Of a stretch of 64,000 nucleotides of DNA, positions 34,170 through 46,500 are shown in pieces. The notes beneath the pieces are model-generated. The model was not told where the DNA came from. It worked only from the letters and a program-made list of their open reading frames with translations, and made no database searches. The position numbers and the translations under genes are program-made. The stretch lies in NCBI GenBank assembly GCA_905250025.1, contig CAJNOJ010000048.1:62001-126000 (forward strand), read 5' to 3'. The number at the start of each line of letters is the position of its first letter. Position 1 is the stretch's first letter. Source of the stretch: Adineta ricciae. Taxonomy: Eukaryota; Rotifera; Eurotatoria; Adinetida; Adinetidae.

Positions 34170-37100
34170 ATGAGTTTAATTGAACTGGAATCAAAATTGG
34201 TCGAACCATCCGAATCGGATGAAATCTTTAACATAACTTATTCTGATCAGGAAAAGCCGGTAAAATCTGAACAGGTCCATGCCAAACATGTTCCTATGGA
34301 AAAAGGTTTGCCACCTCTACCAAAGTACATTTACTTTGAATTTATTATAGATTTTGAATGAAAATCCGTGTATTCGTTTTCTTCACATAGGGGAAGCTTA
34401 TTTTGGTCGAATTGGCTGTATACAGCACTTCTAATCGCCTTTAGTATATTTGTATGCATCGCAATAATTGTTGGCGTATTAGTTGTTTACTTTGGTTCGC
34501 GAAAAGATACAAGTACGTTTTACTTCTTTGTGAACGTTGTGCACACGTTGTAGTTTTTATTTTAGATTTCGTTTGCGTCTTAACTTTCAAACGAACCATT
34601 CAGAGTTTTACTGGTTATGATTCTCGACCAAGATTCATTGCGGTGGGGTATTTGAACAATGACAGTCAAATTGATTTAGCTGTAGCTAATTCGGGTACAG
34701 ACAATATTGGTATTTTCCTCGGCTATGCGAATGGGACATTTGCAGATCAAGTAACCTTCTCAACCGGCTACAAGTCTCAACCATATTCAGTTGCCGTTGC
34801 AGATATGAATCATGACAATAAACAAGATGTCGTCGTTGCTTATTATGGGTTTAATAGCATCGCTATACATTACGGCGACGGTCAAGGAAATCTGATCAAT
34901 CCTCAAGTTACCTCACTTGGTGCAGCGCGTCCTATTTCGTTATCCATTGCTGATTTCAATAAAGATACTTATTTAGATATTGCCGTCATTAATAATGGAA
35001 CATCAAATGTCATCGTACTGTTGGGTCATTCCGATGGCTCATTTGAAATTTTTACTTCCTATTACATGGGCTACGATTCAGTTCCGTATGCCATGGCAGT
35101 CGCCGATCTAAATAACGATCGTTTTCTTGATATTGCCATTGTTAATTATGGAACGAGTACCATAACTATTTTGACTGGTAACGGAGATGCAACATTCAAT
35201 AATTCGTTGAGTTATTCGACTGGAAAAAAATCGAATCCCTGTTCGATAACTATCGGTGATTTTAATCAGGATCAACAGTTAGATCTCGCTATAGTGAATT
35301 CGGGTACGAGTACGATGGGAATAGTTTTTGGGTATAACAATGGAACGTTTAGTGATCAAGTAACATATTCAACTGGTCTCAATTCCAGGCCGAGTTTTAT
35401 TGCTAGCGGTGATTTCAATAGTGATAATAGAACAGATCTTGCTGTTGTGAATTCTCAAGCGAATAACGTGATGATATTTGAGCAAACGGCAAACAAAACC
35501 ATGGCACCAATAACAACACATTGGATTGAATACGGTTCTCAGCCATCATCATTCGTGATCGTTGATTACGATCAAGATGATCGACCTGATGCTATCCTGG
35601 CTAATACCGGTGGAAACAATATTTTACTTTTATCGCAATACGCATCGAACCCCGTGGTAAATTTAGCAACATATCTCATTCAAACAGCAGCTTATCCAAT
35701 CTTTGTTGCTACTCGCGATTTTAACAAAGATGGTCAATTAGATATTGTCGTCCTTAATCAGGCTACCTCTACGATTGGAATTTTATTTGGTCAAGGAAAT
35801 GGAACGTTTACTAATCTAACATTGTATTCGGTCGGAAACACTTCACAACCGTATTTTCTCGCCATTGGTGATGTCAATAACGATCAACAGCTTGATTTAG
35901 TTGTTGTTTTAACAAGCATAAGTGAAATCTTGATCCTTCTGGGCAATGCGGACGGAACGTTTCGATATGGAAATCAGTATTCAACCGGAAATAATTCTAC
36001 TCCATATTCGATTGTTTTAGTTGATTTAAATAATGACACATTTTTGGACATTATCGTCGGAAATGTTGTCGCTAATAATATTGCTATCTTCCTTGGCAAC
36101 AACGATGGCACATTTGCTGACTATACGACATATTCAATTCAAAGTGGATCGAATTTTATCTCGGTTAGTACGGGTGATGTCAATCATGACAATGTGATAG
36201 ACATCGTAACTGCCAATTTCGGAAGTAATAGTTTTTGTGTTCTGTTGGGCTATGGAAATGGATCCTTCCATGATGGACGTTATATTTCAACAGGTAGCGA
36301 TCAACCATCGGATATGATTCTTGGCGATGTAAATAGCGATGGTAAATTAGATATTGTATATACTTCTCCTACCTCGTACATCGTCGGAGTACTGTATGGC
36401 TTAAACGACGGTAGTTTCACGAGTATTATTCGCTATTCAGCGGGCACCGGATCTTATCCATGGGCCTTAACGCTTGGATACTTCAATCAAGACGATATAG
36501 TAGATATTGGCGTTGCTAATCTTTGGGATTCTACCGTTAGTATTTTTCTCGGATCAGCTAACAGCAACGTGAATAGCGCGTTCACTTTATCTTACAAGTT
36601 GTCAACCGGGGCTTTATCTCAACCTGCGGATATCGTGTTGTCTGATGTTAACAAAGATGGATACCCAGATATCATTGTGGCTAATAGCGGTACGAGTAAC
36701 GTTGGAGTTCTTTTAATTACGTTCACTGAAGATTTTCAAAGTAATCTAACCTTCGCAACTGGTTCTGCACCACATCCATCGTCAGTCGCAGTCGGCGATT
36801 TTAATCACGATAATCAAGTTGATATCGTTGTTGCCAATACAGGAAATAATAATATTCAAGTGTTGTATGATTACTATCAAGGAAGTTCTTCGAAGGAATT
36901 ATCCTATTCAACAGGTACTGATTCAAATCCACAATATGTTGTCGTTGGTGACATAAATCACGATAATCAACTAGATATTGTCGTTGCTAATTACCTCGAT
37001 GATACTATACATTTGTTTGCCGGAAATTCGAATGGAACATTTGAAACTTTAATGATAATGTCACTTGGAAGTCAAGTGTTTCCAAAGGCACTCGCTCTGG

Positions 37101-38887
37101 GCGACTTTAATCATGATGAATGGCTGGATATCGTTGTCGCGAATGAAGGCGCAGATAATCTTGCTGTTTTTCTGGCTTACAATTATCCAACATTCACACG
37201 AACAGATATGCCTGTTCCAGGAACCACTCCAAGTCCTTTTTATGTTCTTACCGCTGATTTCAATCTGGACAACCACTCGGACATTGCTGTTCTCAATCGG
37301 TATGCTGATACAATTGGCATTTATCTAGGCAATGGAATGGGATCATTTTCTGATCAGATCACTACTAATTTAGTGCCATCATCATCCAGTACGGCTCTTC
37401 TTGCTATCGATTTTAATAAGGATGGCTATATGGATCTAATGGTGAGCAATTATCAACGAGAAACTTTGGGATTGTTTCTAGGCTTTGGTAATGGATCATT
37501 TAATGTCCAATACGAGTGGGGAAGTCCTCAGAAACTTGCTTGTCGTTCTATCGCCAGCGGAGATTTTAATGAGGATGGTAATATCGATATTCTTGTTGCT
37601 AATGATGACTTAAATCGTGTGGAAATTTATTTTGGCAATGGTGTCCAGTCAGTAACTAAAATAGTTGCACTTTCTACTGGCAATTTATCTACGCCAAGTT
37701 ATGTACGTGTTGGTGATTTCAATCACGATCAACATCTTGATATAGCTGTGGCTGATTATGGTACCATGAATGTTGCTGTCTTCCTGGGTTTCGGTAATGC
37801 TTCATTTGCGCGACTAGTTTTATATACAACAAATGGTGCAATTGCACCACGGGTAATGGCAATAGGCGATCTAAATAACGATGGTAATATCGATATTGTT
37901 GTCGGCGATGGGGACAGTTATAATATTGGAATCTTTTTTGGTTCTACCAACGGAACATTTTCTTCGATAGTAACGTATGCAATTATTTCTCAACCATTTA
38001 TAAGCTCTATTAATATAATTGACTTAAATAATGATAATGCATTAGATATTGTGATGACTGATTGGGGCTTATCAAATAATAATCTTGGAACCCTTGCTAT
38101 TTTATATGGGCATGGAAACGGACAATTTGCCGTGCTGAAAACTTATATAATTGGTTTGAATACAGAACCCAGCTTTGCTGCGTTTGCAGACTTCAATCAG
38201 GACACACGTATGGATATTGTTACTGCGAATTATTACAGTGATAGTTTAAGTGTATTATTTCGCTTGAGCAACGAACCATTTGCAACGGCAACAATGTATT
38301 CGACAGGTAATCAATCAAATCCAGACTCGCTTGCGGTCGGTGATATGGATAATGATGCAAATCTCGACGTTATTGTGACGAATTCTGGCACAGATAATCT
38401 CTTGATTTACTATGGAGATGGTCTTGGATCGTTTGAGACTATCATGAGCCTTTCAACCGGAGTAAATTCTATGCCTAGTGGAGTTGCTGTTAGCGATGTC
38501 AATCATGATAATTTCAGTGATATTCTTGTCATTAATTCTCAAACAAATGATTTGCTTGTTTTTCTCAACAGAGCCAACAAAAGTTTCGCACTCCAAGGTA
38601 ACTATTCAACCGGTTTAAGTTCGAATCCTTCGGCAATTAGTGTCAATTGTTTGAATAACGATACTCATCCGGACTTAGTTGTTGCAAATTTTGATGCAAG
38701 TAATGTTCTTGTATTTTACGGCAATGGCAATGGAACTTTCATGGATGCACAGGTCTTCTCTATGGGCTACCATGCGACTCCAAAATCGATCAGTATTGCA
38801 GATGTCAACAATGATAAGCTATTGGACATCATCGTCGCTAATTACGGCTCAAACTATGTAGAAATTTTGAGGCAAACTTGTAATTAA
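34170..38887 (+). CDS. Giant FG-GAP/VCBS-repeat type II membrane protein
   Basis: About 1,530 residues from two short 5' exons and one exon of about 4.3 kb. The N-terminal ~50 residues are cytoplasmic-like and acidic. A single helix follows (NWLYTALLIAFSIFVCIAII), then a long extracellular part with no signal peptide, so type II topology. That part is a tandem array of about 29-30 units of ~48 residues with the consensus S-T-G-x2-S-x-P-x3-A-x-G-D-F-N-x-D-x2-L-D-I-V-V-A-N-x-G-T-x-N-(I/V)-x-I-(F/L)-L-G-x-G-N-G-T-F. D-x-N-x-D-x4-D repeats resemble Ca2+-binding loops of integrin-alpha-like FG-GAP/VCBS propellers. About 30 units would make four or more seven-bladed propellers. Such arrays are common in bdelloids and in bacteria. 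Ligand unknown. Confidence 0.93.
34600..38880 (+). repeat. Tandem array of ~144-nt coding repeats (VCBS units)
   Basis: Diverged in-frame repeats of about 144 nt fill the large exon. The best-kept nucleotides encode G-D-F/V-N-x-D and the G-x-G-N-G-T-F turn. Units differ by many substitutions, so the array is old rather than recently amplified. Confidence 0.85.
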
Positions 38888-39196
38888 CACTGTATTTTAT
38901 TTTGTTGTATTGCACACTTTGAATAATACAGCAAACTTGTGTTTTCCTAACCGAGTTTTCTCGGAGAATCTTATAAATTTGTTTATTCAAGAGGAGAATT
39001 TGATTCTGACAAGTTCATTTTTCACTGTAAACAACAGATTTCCGACGAAGTTTTGGTTACATAATCTTTTTAGCTCAACTTCCATCTGTCATGTAAACAC
39101 CGTTTTTTTAAACTACTTCGTGACATGATTTAAAGTAATTAGTGTGCATTTGACATGTATACGAAGCAGAAGACGATGACTTGATGACGAAAAATT
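38888..39196. other. Convergent 3' region between VCBS gene and GPCR
   Basis: About 310 bp between the tail ends of two convergent genes. AT-rich, with no supported feature. Confidence 0.6.
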
Positions 39197-40296
39197 TCAC
39201 TTAGCTGTGTTACCGGTTTGTATTTTGGTCAATCTTCGTGGAGCCATGTTCTGTGTGACAGTTGCAGTTATTGGCTGAACTTGCGTAGAACGTTGATAGC
39301 GACCCCAACTGCTCATGCATTTGACTAGGAAGATGAGCTCTTTTCGAAACGTACGCGAAACTAACGTGTTGGAATAGAACGACATTGAGATTAGATAAAC
39401 TAGTAGTTCCGAAAGAGTTTTACAAAATGATTCAATCGCTTTCCGGTCGGCCGATTTGTTTGTCACTGTTCGTGTCATTGTATCATAGATATTGTAGGAC
39501 ATGAACGGAATCGTTGAAATAATAAATATTCCAACTTGTACTATTAACATAATCATTACTTGTTGCTCTTGAATCTGGTTTCGGCGGCGCATTCGTTCGT
39601 CTTTTGATATAACTATTTGACGACGCTTTCTCGCTTGAAGACGTTTCCATATGACTAAGCTGCCGAGAAGCACAATTAAACACGGTAATACACCACCCAT
39701 GATAATTGTGTAAAATCGATGATAAACAGCAACACCATCATCTGTGATTGAGCATGAAATACCACCGGGCGGTTGAATATTGCTATAAATCAATGTGTGA
39801 ATTGGAAAAATAAAGCAAATAATTAAAACAAGACAAGCAGCTCGTTTTGCTACGGGCAGAGATGAAAATCGACGAATGAAAGCATTCGTTGAACATGAAC
39901 TGCAACGATCTAGGCAAGCCATAACCAGTAACCATCGACATGACATAGCGCTTGTTTGATTCAAATACATTCGTGCTTTGCAAAAACTTGAAATAGTTGT
40001 AAAAGGATTGGGCGAATTATATAGAGAATACAATTGTGGAACTATACCGATAGGTAACAGTATCAATGCACAGACCGATGATACTAAGAAATCTAGTAGA
40101 AATCTCGATGTATGCTTGATGGATTTAGCGAAAGAAGATACTTACAAATGCAACAAGAGTTAGATCGTAATCGATATGTCGAATAGAGAACTATATTAAT
40201 CAATGAACCGACCATGCCGAGAATGAAGAATGTGGAATGACAATATTGCACCAGTAGCCTTTGAGCTAAATTTAATGAACTCACCAATGACGACAT
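39197..40296 (-). CDS. Divergent class A (rhodopsin-like) GPCR
   Basis: Seven-helix receptor from two exons joined at S-C-C-I-Y-F-L-V-S-S in TM2. TM1 is FFILGMVGSLINIVLY. A Cys at the start of TM3 (SSFCKARMYLNQ) and one in loop 2 (GGISCSITD) can form the conserved disulfide. The usual D-R-Y at the end of TM3 is D-R-C (LLVMACLDRCSSC). TM5 is LPCLIVLLGSLVIWKRLQ. The long basic loop 3 includes RMRRRNQIQEQQVMIMLIVQ. In TM7 the N-P-x-x-Y motif reads S-M-S-F-Y. The tail is short, basic and Thr/Gln-rich. It resembles the expanded orphan/peptide-receptor-like families of bdelloids. Ligand unknown. Confidence 0.85.
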
Positions 40297-41950
40297 TTCA
40301 CATTCGTTTTCACAAAGTAAAGCCTTAGCAAATAACGAATAATAAAACAGGATGTTGCATTTCTTATATAGAGTTGCAAAGAAAAAAAAACGAGATTTAA
40401 TTAATATTTCAAAATGAACTTCTGCTTCTGACAGTGTTTCATATCAAGTTTCTAAAATGTCGTATGACATCAATATAGAATCAAAAAGTGCAACAAAGCA
40501 AATTAATTTAGGAAGATCGCATCTTTAGTCTTCCGTAGGTAATGACCCATTTATAGATTGTGTTTGAAGGTATAATTAGAACTTTATCAAGTGTATGACA
40601 CAGAATATTGCTGCGCTGGAAATAAATACTTTCCACTTGTATAGCGATACTCATATGCATCGGAGTTTTTCGCGAGATTTCCTACTGGGAAGGGTAAAGC
40701 TCTAGTCGCGAAAATGATTCATTTCGACAGAAAAAAAACAAGTGTCACGAGAGCTGCAACTCTCCACACTCTATCAGTTAGAGAAAAGTATTTTGAAAAG
40801 CAATGGTGATGAAAAGCTCGTTTACGTCGATATTTACCAAAGAGTTAATCTCGATAGTAGTACTGATAATCCGTTTTCAAGGTTCTATTTTGCTTTGAAA
40901 TATCACGATCATCTATTGTTTTCTATGCGTATTATCGGCGATTAATTTGCGAATCCGAATCTACGTTCGTTTTCAATAGCGTAGAAGACGCAGTGCATAT
41001 AATTAAATTCCAAGTATGTTTTTCTGCATGCAAATAGGATAGAGTATTTATCCGTTAGAAAAGCATCGATTTTAATGAGTGAAATTCAAGGACAGTATGA
41101 GTAGTACATAAATTATTCATGACTTTTAATTATCTTCTTACATGCACATCGTACACCTTTCGAAAATTGGAGAAAGAGAAGGAAGAGAAGTCTTCTTTCA
41201 TTTTCCTGCCTGTCGATGATTGTACGAGCTGCTGACATAATAGAACAATACTCGTTGAATCAGAGAGATACGATGTAGAAATAAGCTTGAAATGTTATTA
41301 AAAAATGAATAATTAACGTGGTCGAGAGAAAATACGCGTCTGTGCACAACTACGACGAACAAATTTCAATAAAATTCTCCAAGTAATTAATAAAATATCT
41401 CGCATCTACTGATTTGTGATGTGCACTAATGAGAGAAAATAAACTCTTTCCTTCTCGGCAATCCATCCTGATACACCCACATCGTCCGATGAAAGCAGAA
41501 AGCATTTTAGTAAAGTAATCAAATATTTATACACATCACTCTTTTTTCCTCTTCCTCAAAATGATGTATCTATAGAGATACGTTTTAATGAACAAATTAT
41601 CAATATTTCATGTGGTTCATTGAACGCAATAGAATTAATTCTGATGACGTTGGTAAGCAACTATCTATTTGATTGATTTGATTTACACAATCCGAGCAAA
41701 GGAACACATTGCAATCAGACGTTCGTTAATAGCATCTGCTTTCTTACAAAAACTAGAATTCAGTATTGTTTTCATTCCAACTTTTCCTTGCTCGCGTGTC
41801 ACCCAATCCAAAACGAGAACTCGTATGTCCTTCTGTAACCTTTTCCAAAATAGAAATGTATATTTCTTTATTTCGAATACTGCTCTAATCCAGGCTCGTG
41901 TAGCACGCTAACATTAGAAGAAGTTAGTGGTTCAATTCACAAGATCATTA

Positions 41951-41961
41951 CATATATAAAA
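41951..41961 (+). promoter_or_regulatory. TATA-like box before mini-gene
   Basis: CATATATAAAA lies about 85 nt upstream of the ATG at 42044, a spacing similar to the MOXD1-like gene. It gives weak support for transcription of the mini-gene. Confidence 0.3.
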
Positions 41962-42043
41962 ATAGGCAAGTATTTCCTTTCTCCTTCGCTCTCATACATT
42001 TATTATTTCTTCTCCTTTCCTGATACTTGACTAAAAAAGCACG

Positions 42044-42214
42044 ATGCCGACAAAGATTGTGCATGATAGCGAAGAACTAACACTACTTGATCATGCCTCA
42101 TCAGGTGAAATGTTTTGATGAGATGCAAACATAAATTTTCCAGCAATTAGTTGGTCATATTTAGAAAATGAAATTCACGAGGATGTTGTATTTAAGCAAG
42201 TCATAGGCTACTAA
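42044..42214 (+). CDS. Possible two-exon mini-gene (43 aa)
   Basis: Exon 1 (42044-42104) reads MPTKIVHDSEELTLLDHASS. A 39-nt GT-AG intron joins in frame to AISWSYLENEIHEDVVFKQ, ending V-I-G-Y-stop. The intron is at the short end for this genome. A TATA-like box lies upstream. The peptide has no signal sequence or known motif. It could equally be the 5' end of a gene with undetected exons, a relic, or chance. Confidence 0.25.
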
Positions 42215-43519
42215 TGATGCAAGACAACACTGTCTGCGGATGGAAAATCTACAATCGTTTGCTTGTTCTTTACCATGAAAATGGCTTTCCCTCCATGTCG
42301 CGCTATTTAGGATTCCTTCTTTTTCTTCGTCTTCTTCTTTTTTTTATCGTCGTCGTTCCCGATTGTTTTGTATCGTTGTATGCAGGCCGCATTGTGTTGT
42401 TTTGATACCAACAAGAACGTTAACGCGCGCGCACAGCTTGGTGTTGCCCCGCTTCTGCTTCTTCTTTTTCTATGTCTCTTGAGTTTTTTGCGCGAGAAAA
42501 AAGAAAAAGAGAAAGAGAAGCAGTGCGATATACAACGGGTCGTCAATAGCAAGAAAATAAGACGACAAGAACAGAGAGTCAGAGAAATTTCGGATGCATT
42601 GAGGTTGTTGACAAATAATACGTTCGGAAGACATCGTTCGCATCTGATTCAATAGTCATCGATTAGTCTAATACAATAGTCAAATTCAGTCAAGCGGTAA
42701 GTTATAATGACGCTCAGGTACACCCATCTTGTCGAGACAACATGCCTTTCGGAAAAACAATGAGCAGCAAGTTTTCCTTCTCCTAATGATCGGATTGTTT
42801 GTTTTTCTGTTTGAAAGAAGACGAAATAATATCTGTCGATAACTGGCATATCCAATTATATATCTGATTTGGGTTTATTTTCTTAACTAAGCACTTTTAT
42901 GCCATTACTCGAATCAGATAGGAATAACATCGATCTAACTTGTTGTTTTCTCGTACTTGTAAATGTATGCGTTCTCGTATGTTGTCTAGAAGGATAAAAG
43001 CAAATGACAATGTTTAAATTTAACGTCGTGAAATCCTGTAATTTTCTCGATGTCAGATTTGCTTGCTTGCTAAATTATATATTGTAACCTGAGATCAAGA
43101 ATTTTCTGCTAAATCATAATAACGAGGTGCATTTATGCATGGGCGAACGGATATGCGAATGACTTCATATAACCTTTTTCTTTTCAGAAATGTTTTTCTT
43201 CATTATGACAATTCAGATGCTATTGATAGATCGATTCAGTTTTATTTTGTTTGTAGAAGTAACAAGAGAATAAAAGCATGGAAGTGTTTTGTTTAATAGG
43301 AGAATTACTCTTATGATCCGGAAAACCATATCTGATACGGCTGGAGGCATACAAAGCTTAAGACAACGTTCTATTTTTTTGTTTCTAGATTTTCCGAGGT
43401 TTAGTATTTAAATGCGTACAAATCTACTTCGACAACCTATCAACGATCACGAGTAGGCATCGAACAATGACAGCGGATTAGAATCACAACTTCGACAAAC
43501 GCTTTCGAACCGAACGGCA

Positions 43520-46500
43520 ATGAATGTCATCACAAAAAAGAGTCCAACAACAACAACGACTGCCACATCGGGCACATCTTATCTTTCAATGATGACATCT
43601 AGTGTTGCCAGTAACAATAATAATAATAATAACAATAATCCTATAAAACGACGTGAAAGTTCAATTGGCGAAGATTCGGTATGTAGAAGAAACAAGACAA
43701 TTCGCCATTGTTTTCTGTATCTAAAATGGAAGAAAAGGGCAAAAACTGATTGATATGCTCAGGAGAATTGATCGTGAACAAAAAAAGGAAAAGTCAAAAG
43801 TTAATTCCTATCATATGTATCTCATTTGATATAACATGCAACTGGTAGGTCGCGTTTCGTCGAATGAAAAATGAGTTGCAACTCATTAGAATCAGTGATG
43901 AAAAATCGATCCTGTTATGTATTCGAAAAGAAATATTGACTAGCGTATATTATACGATAAAACTACTCGAATTGTTTGATTATTTGTTTTTCTTGCCTGC
44001 TTACTAAATCATTTATTCCGATCGGATGAACAGCAGTAGCACTTCCATCTCTGAATCAAGGATATGCGTCACTTCTTCCGGAGTCTCTGTCATTCTCACT
44101 AGGCATGTATGTGCATATGCGCAACACAACAAGAAGATTAAATCACGCGCATCCGTCAGAGTCAATTTTCCTTCTTCTTCTTCTTCTCCTTTTGATTTTA
44201 TCAAATCGATCAACAATTTAATCGATGACTTCTCTCAAGTTAATTTTCCTGTAGGTGTTTACGTTTGTTTTTCTTTCTCTCGTTTACAGAAAAAAATCAA
44301 TAGTTTAAGTTTATTCTGTCTTGTTTTTGTAAAATATGAAGGTTATATATGTATACAAATGACGTTGCGTCTCGCTTTTTTCCCTTCTTTCCCTTCATTA
44401 TTGATGATGTCTAGATAAATAGATGGATGGAAAGGAAAGCGCCTGTGTCATTGCCTATCTTCTGACACTACTCGCACTGACAACAACAATAAATGTCACA
44501 TCATATCGAATAAGGTATCTATAGAATAGCAGAAACTAAGAAGACAAGAAGTCATTCATGTGTTTTTCTTTTTCGTTTCGTTACTCTCGATGATGGAAAA
44601 TTTAAACAGCTGTCTACTCGATTAGGATTGTTCGAATACGTGCTATGACGTTTGTAACGATGAATTAGATGACATCATATGAAAAGACACCGTTTAATTT
44701 CGAAACAATGAATAGCAAATTATCTTTTCTTAGCCCACAGTTGCGAATGAAAACTTGTAGCAAATATCTGAATTGTTTCGTTACAATTAGTAACCATTAA
44801 TATCGATAGACGTCATCAACAATAATAGAATGAGAAGATAATCAAAACGTTTTGAAAATATGTCTATCTATGCTGATTATTAGCAAAATGATGCTCACAT
44901 CTCACGCATATCGAACACGTATTTCCTTTTTTTCTCTTTTCTGAACTCATCATCCTGTCCTAATTATAAGTCTGTTATTAGCAGAACGGATGCCTACAGG
45001 TATGGCTCTAATTTGTTTGATTCACATGAGAAAATGCGTATTTCAGTACGTCTGCTTGAAAGTTTATCATTGGATATTGTCTCTCCTTCAGCGCAAGGTC
45101 TACTACGTATTTTATACGTATGGATATACGTATATATATATATATATGTGTGTATGAATATCGTTACAGACGTGTATATTGTGATCGATAATGACAACAA
45201 TATGAATGTATATAAAAGAATAACTTATTTCTATGGAAGAGATAATTTCTATTGGAAAAATAATATCATCCGCCCACAGAGCATGAGCCAGATGGGATTG
45301 TTGAGTCAAATGACTGAATACAATACGTTTATTTCCTTTTCATTTCTTTCAAGCATAGTGAAGTATTTACGTATGGGTTATTCATCATTTGTTGCCTTCT
45401 GTATTTATTATTCCGTTTGGATGTAGTTATTGTATGAAGTTTTTTTCCAGTGCGATTTTTTTTCTCTACTTTTCTTATTCAACAGATGAACTTCTTCGTC
45501 TTCGCCTTGTTCTGCTTTTTCTTCTTCGCTGCCGTTTTACGTCATTTGTTCAATAACATGTAATGATTTCTTACTGACGTCACCAGTACAATTCTTGCTA
45601 ACGGAGGAAACGAAAGACCTTGTTCGCTCGCCTTAGCATGTACGCGAGTGTAAGCAAAATGCGATGATTTCTCTCTATTGATGGGCTTACATGTGACGTC
45701 GATTGTCCGTCGTACGGTTGATGATGACGTCGTCATCGGCTGTAAGCTAAGAGAATGAGCATATAAAAGAAGATATATACATGCGCGTTTAGGCTATATT
45801 CGCCTATTGAAGCAATAGATAGTTTCCTTAGCCAATGATCATCATTAGAAAAGGAGAAGGAAGAACAGAACTATGACGTCAAACCGATGTATTCGTTGTC
45901 CTATCTACTATAATCGTATCTTCATTTGAGACAAAGTGCCTATGTAAGATATACACGGAATATATCTTATTGAGATCTATATATCTCAAGATGTGCATGT
46001 ACACATCCATGTGTGTGTGTGTCATCTGCTATGGTCAAATTTGTTTTATATGGTTTTCTTTCATTTTAGGGCGTTCAAATAGATCAAGATAATACAGGAA
46101 AAACTCTCCGTTCATCAGTCATAACCAGTTCAACAAGTATTGTTCCTTCATTACTATCGTCATCAATTTCGAATAAAACAAGCAACACAACGACGGCACC
46201 AAATACACGACCTGGATCAAACCCAACAATAATGGTCGCATCATCGACACTTGTTCCTCCAACAATTGATGCTAAGCCGTCTTCTCCATCGTCGAGCTCA
46301 CCATCGTCATCAACATTGACACTTCAAACCCGGAAAGACTCGAATGCATCCAGCTCGGGTGCTTTTTCTGAACCATCACGTTCCTTTGGACAAGAAGAAA
46401 ATTCTTCCGATTCATTATTTAGTCCAATCGCAGCAACAGCAGCACATTTAGTGATTAAATGTAACGTAAATCCGTCGAGTTCAACATCGACGCCAACGGC

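Larger units (their letters stand above)
40297..43519. other. Gene-poor region
   Basis: About 3.2 kb of AT-rich sequence, unusually long for this compact window. Besides the doubtful mini-gene at 42044-42214, I see only short, low-complexity open stretches. A purine/pyrimidine-biased segment lies near 42300-42540. It may hold regulatory DNA for the Ser/Thr-rich gene that follows. Confidence 0.5.

Noticed and set aside
34600-38880. VCBS array as a recent tandem amplification or assembly artefact
   Set aside because: Units are strongly diverged at nucleotide level and keep only the structural consensus, so the array is old and properly assembled as far as can be seen.
41885-41950. B-box-like ggttcaattc suggesting a tRNA gene
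   Set aside because: No matching acceptor stem, D arm or anticodon arm could be built around it.
44026-44418. 130-codon open frame in the same intron
   Set aside because: Low-complexity Ser-rich then mixed composition, with no conserved motif. The intron reading is simpler.
45013-45426. 137-codon open frame with a TA-repeat-coded hydrophobic stretch
   Set aside because: It lies inside the 2.4 kb intron, is driven by the TA-rich tract and has no start context, motif or splice support. Treated as chance.
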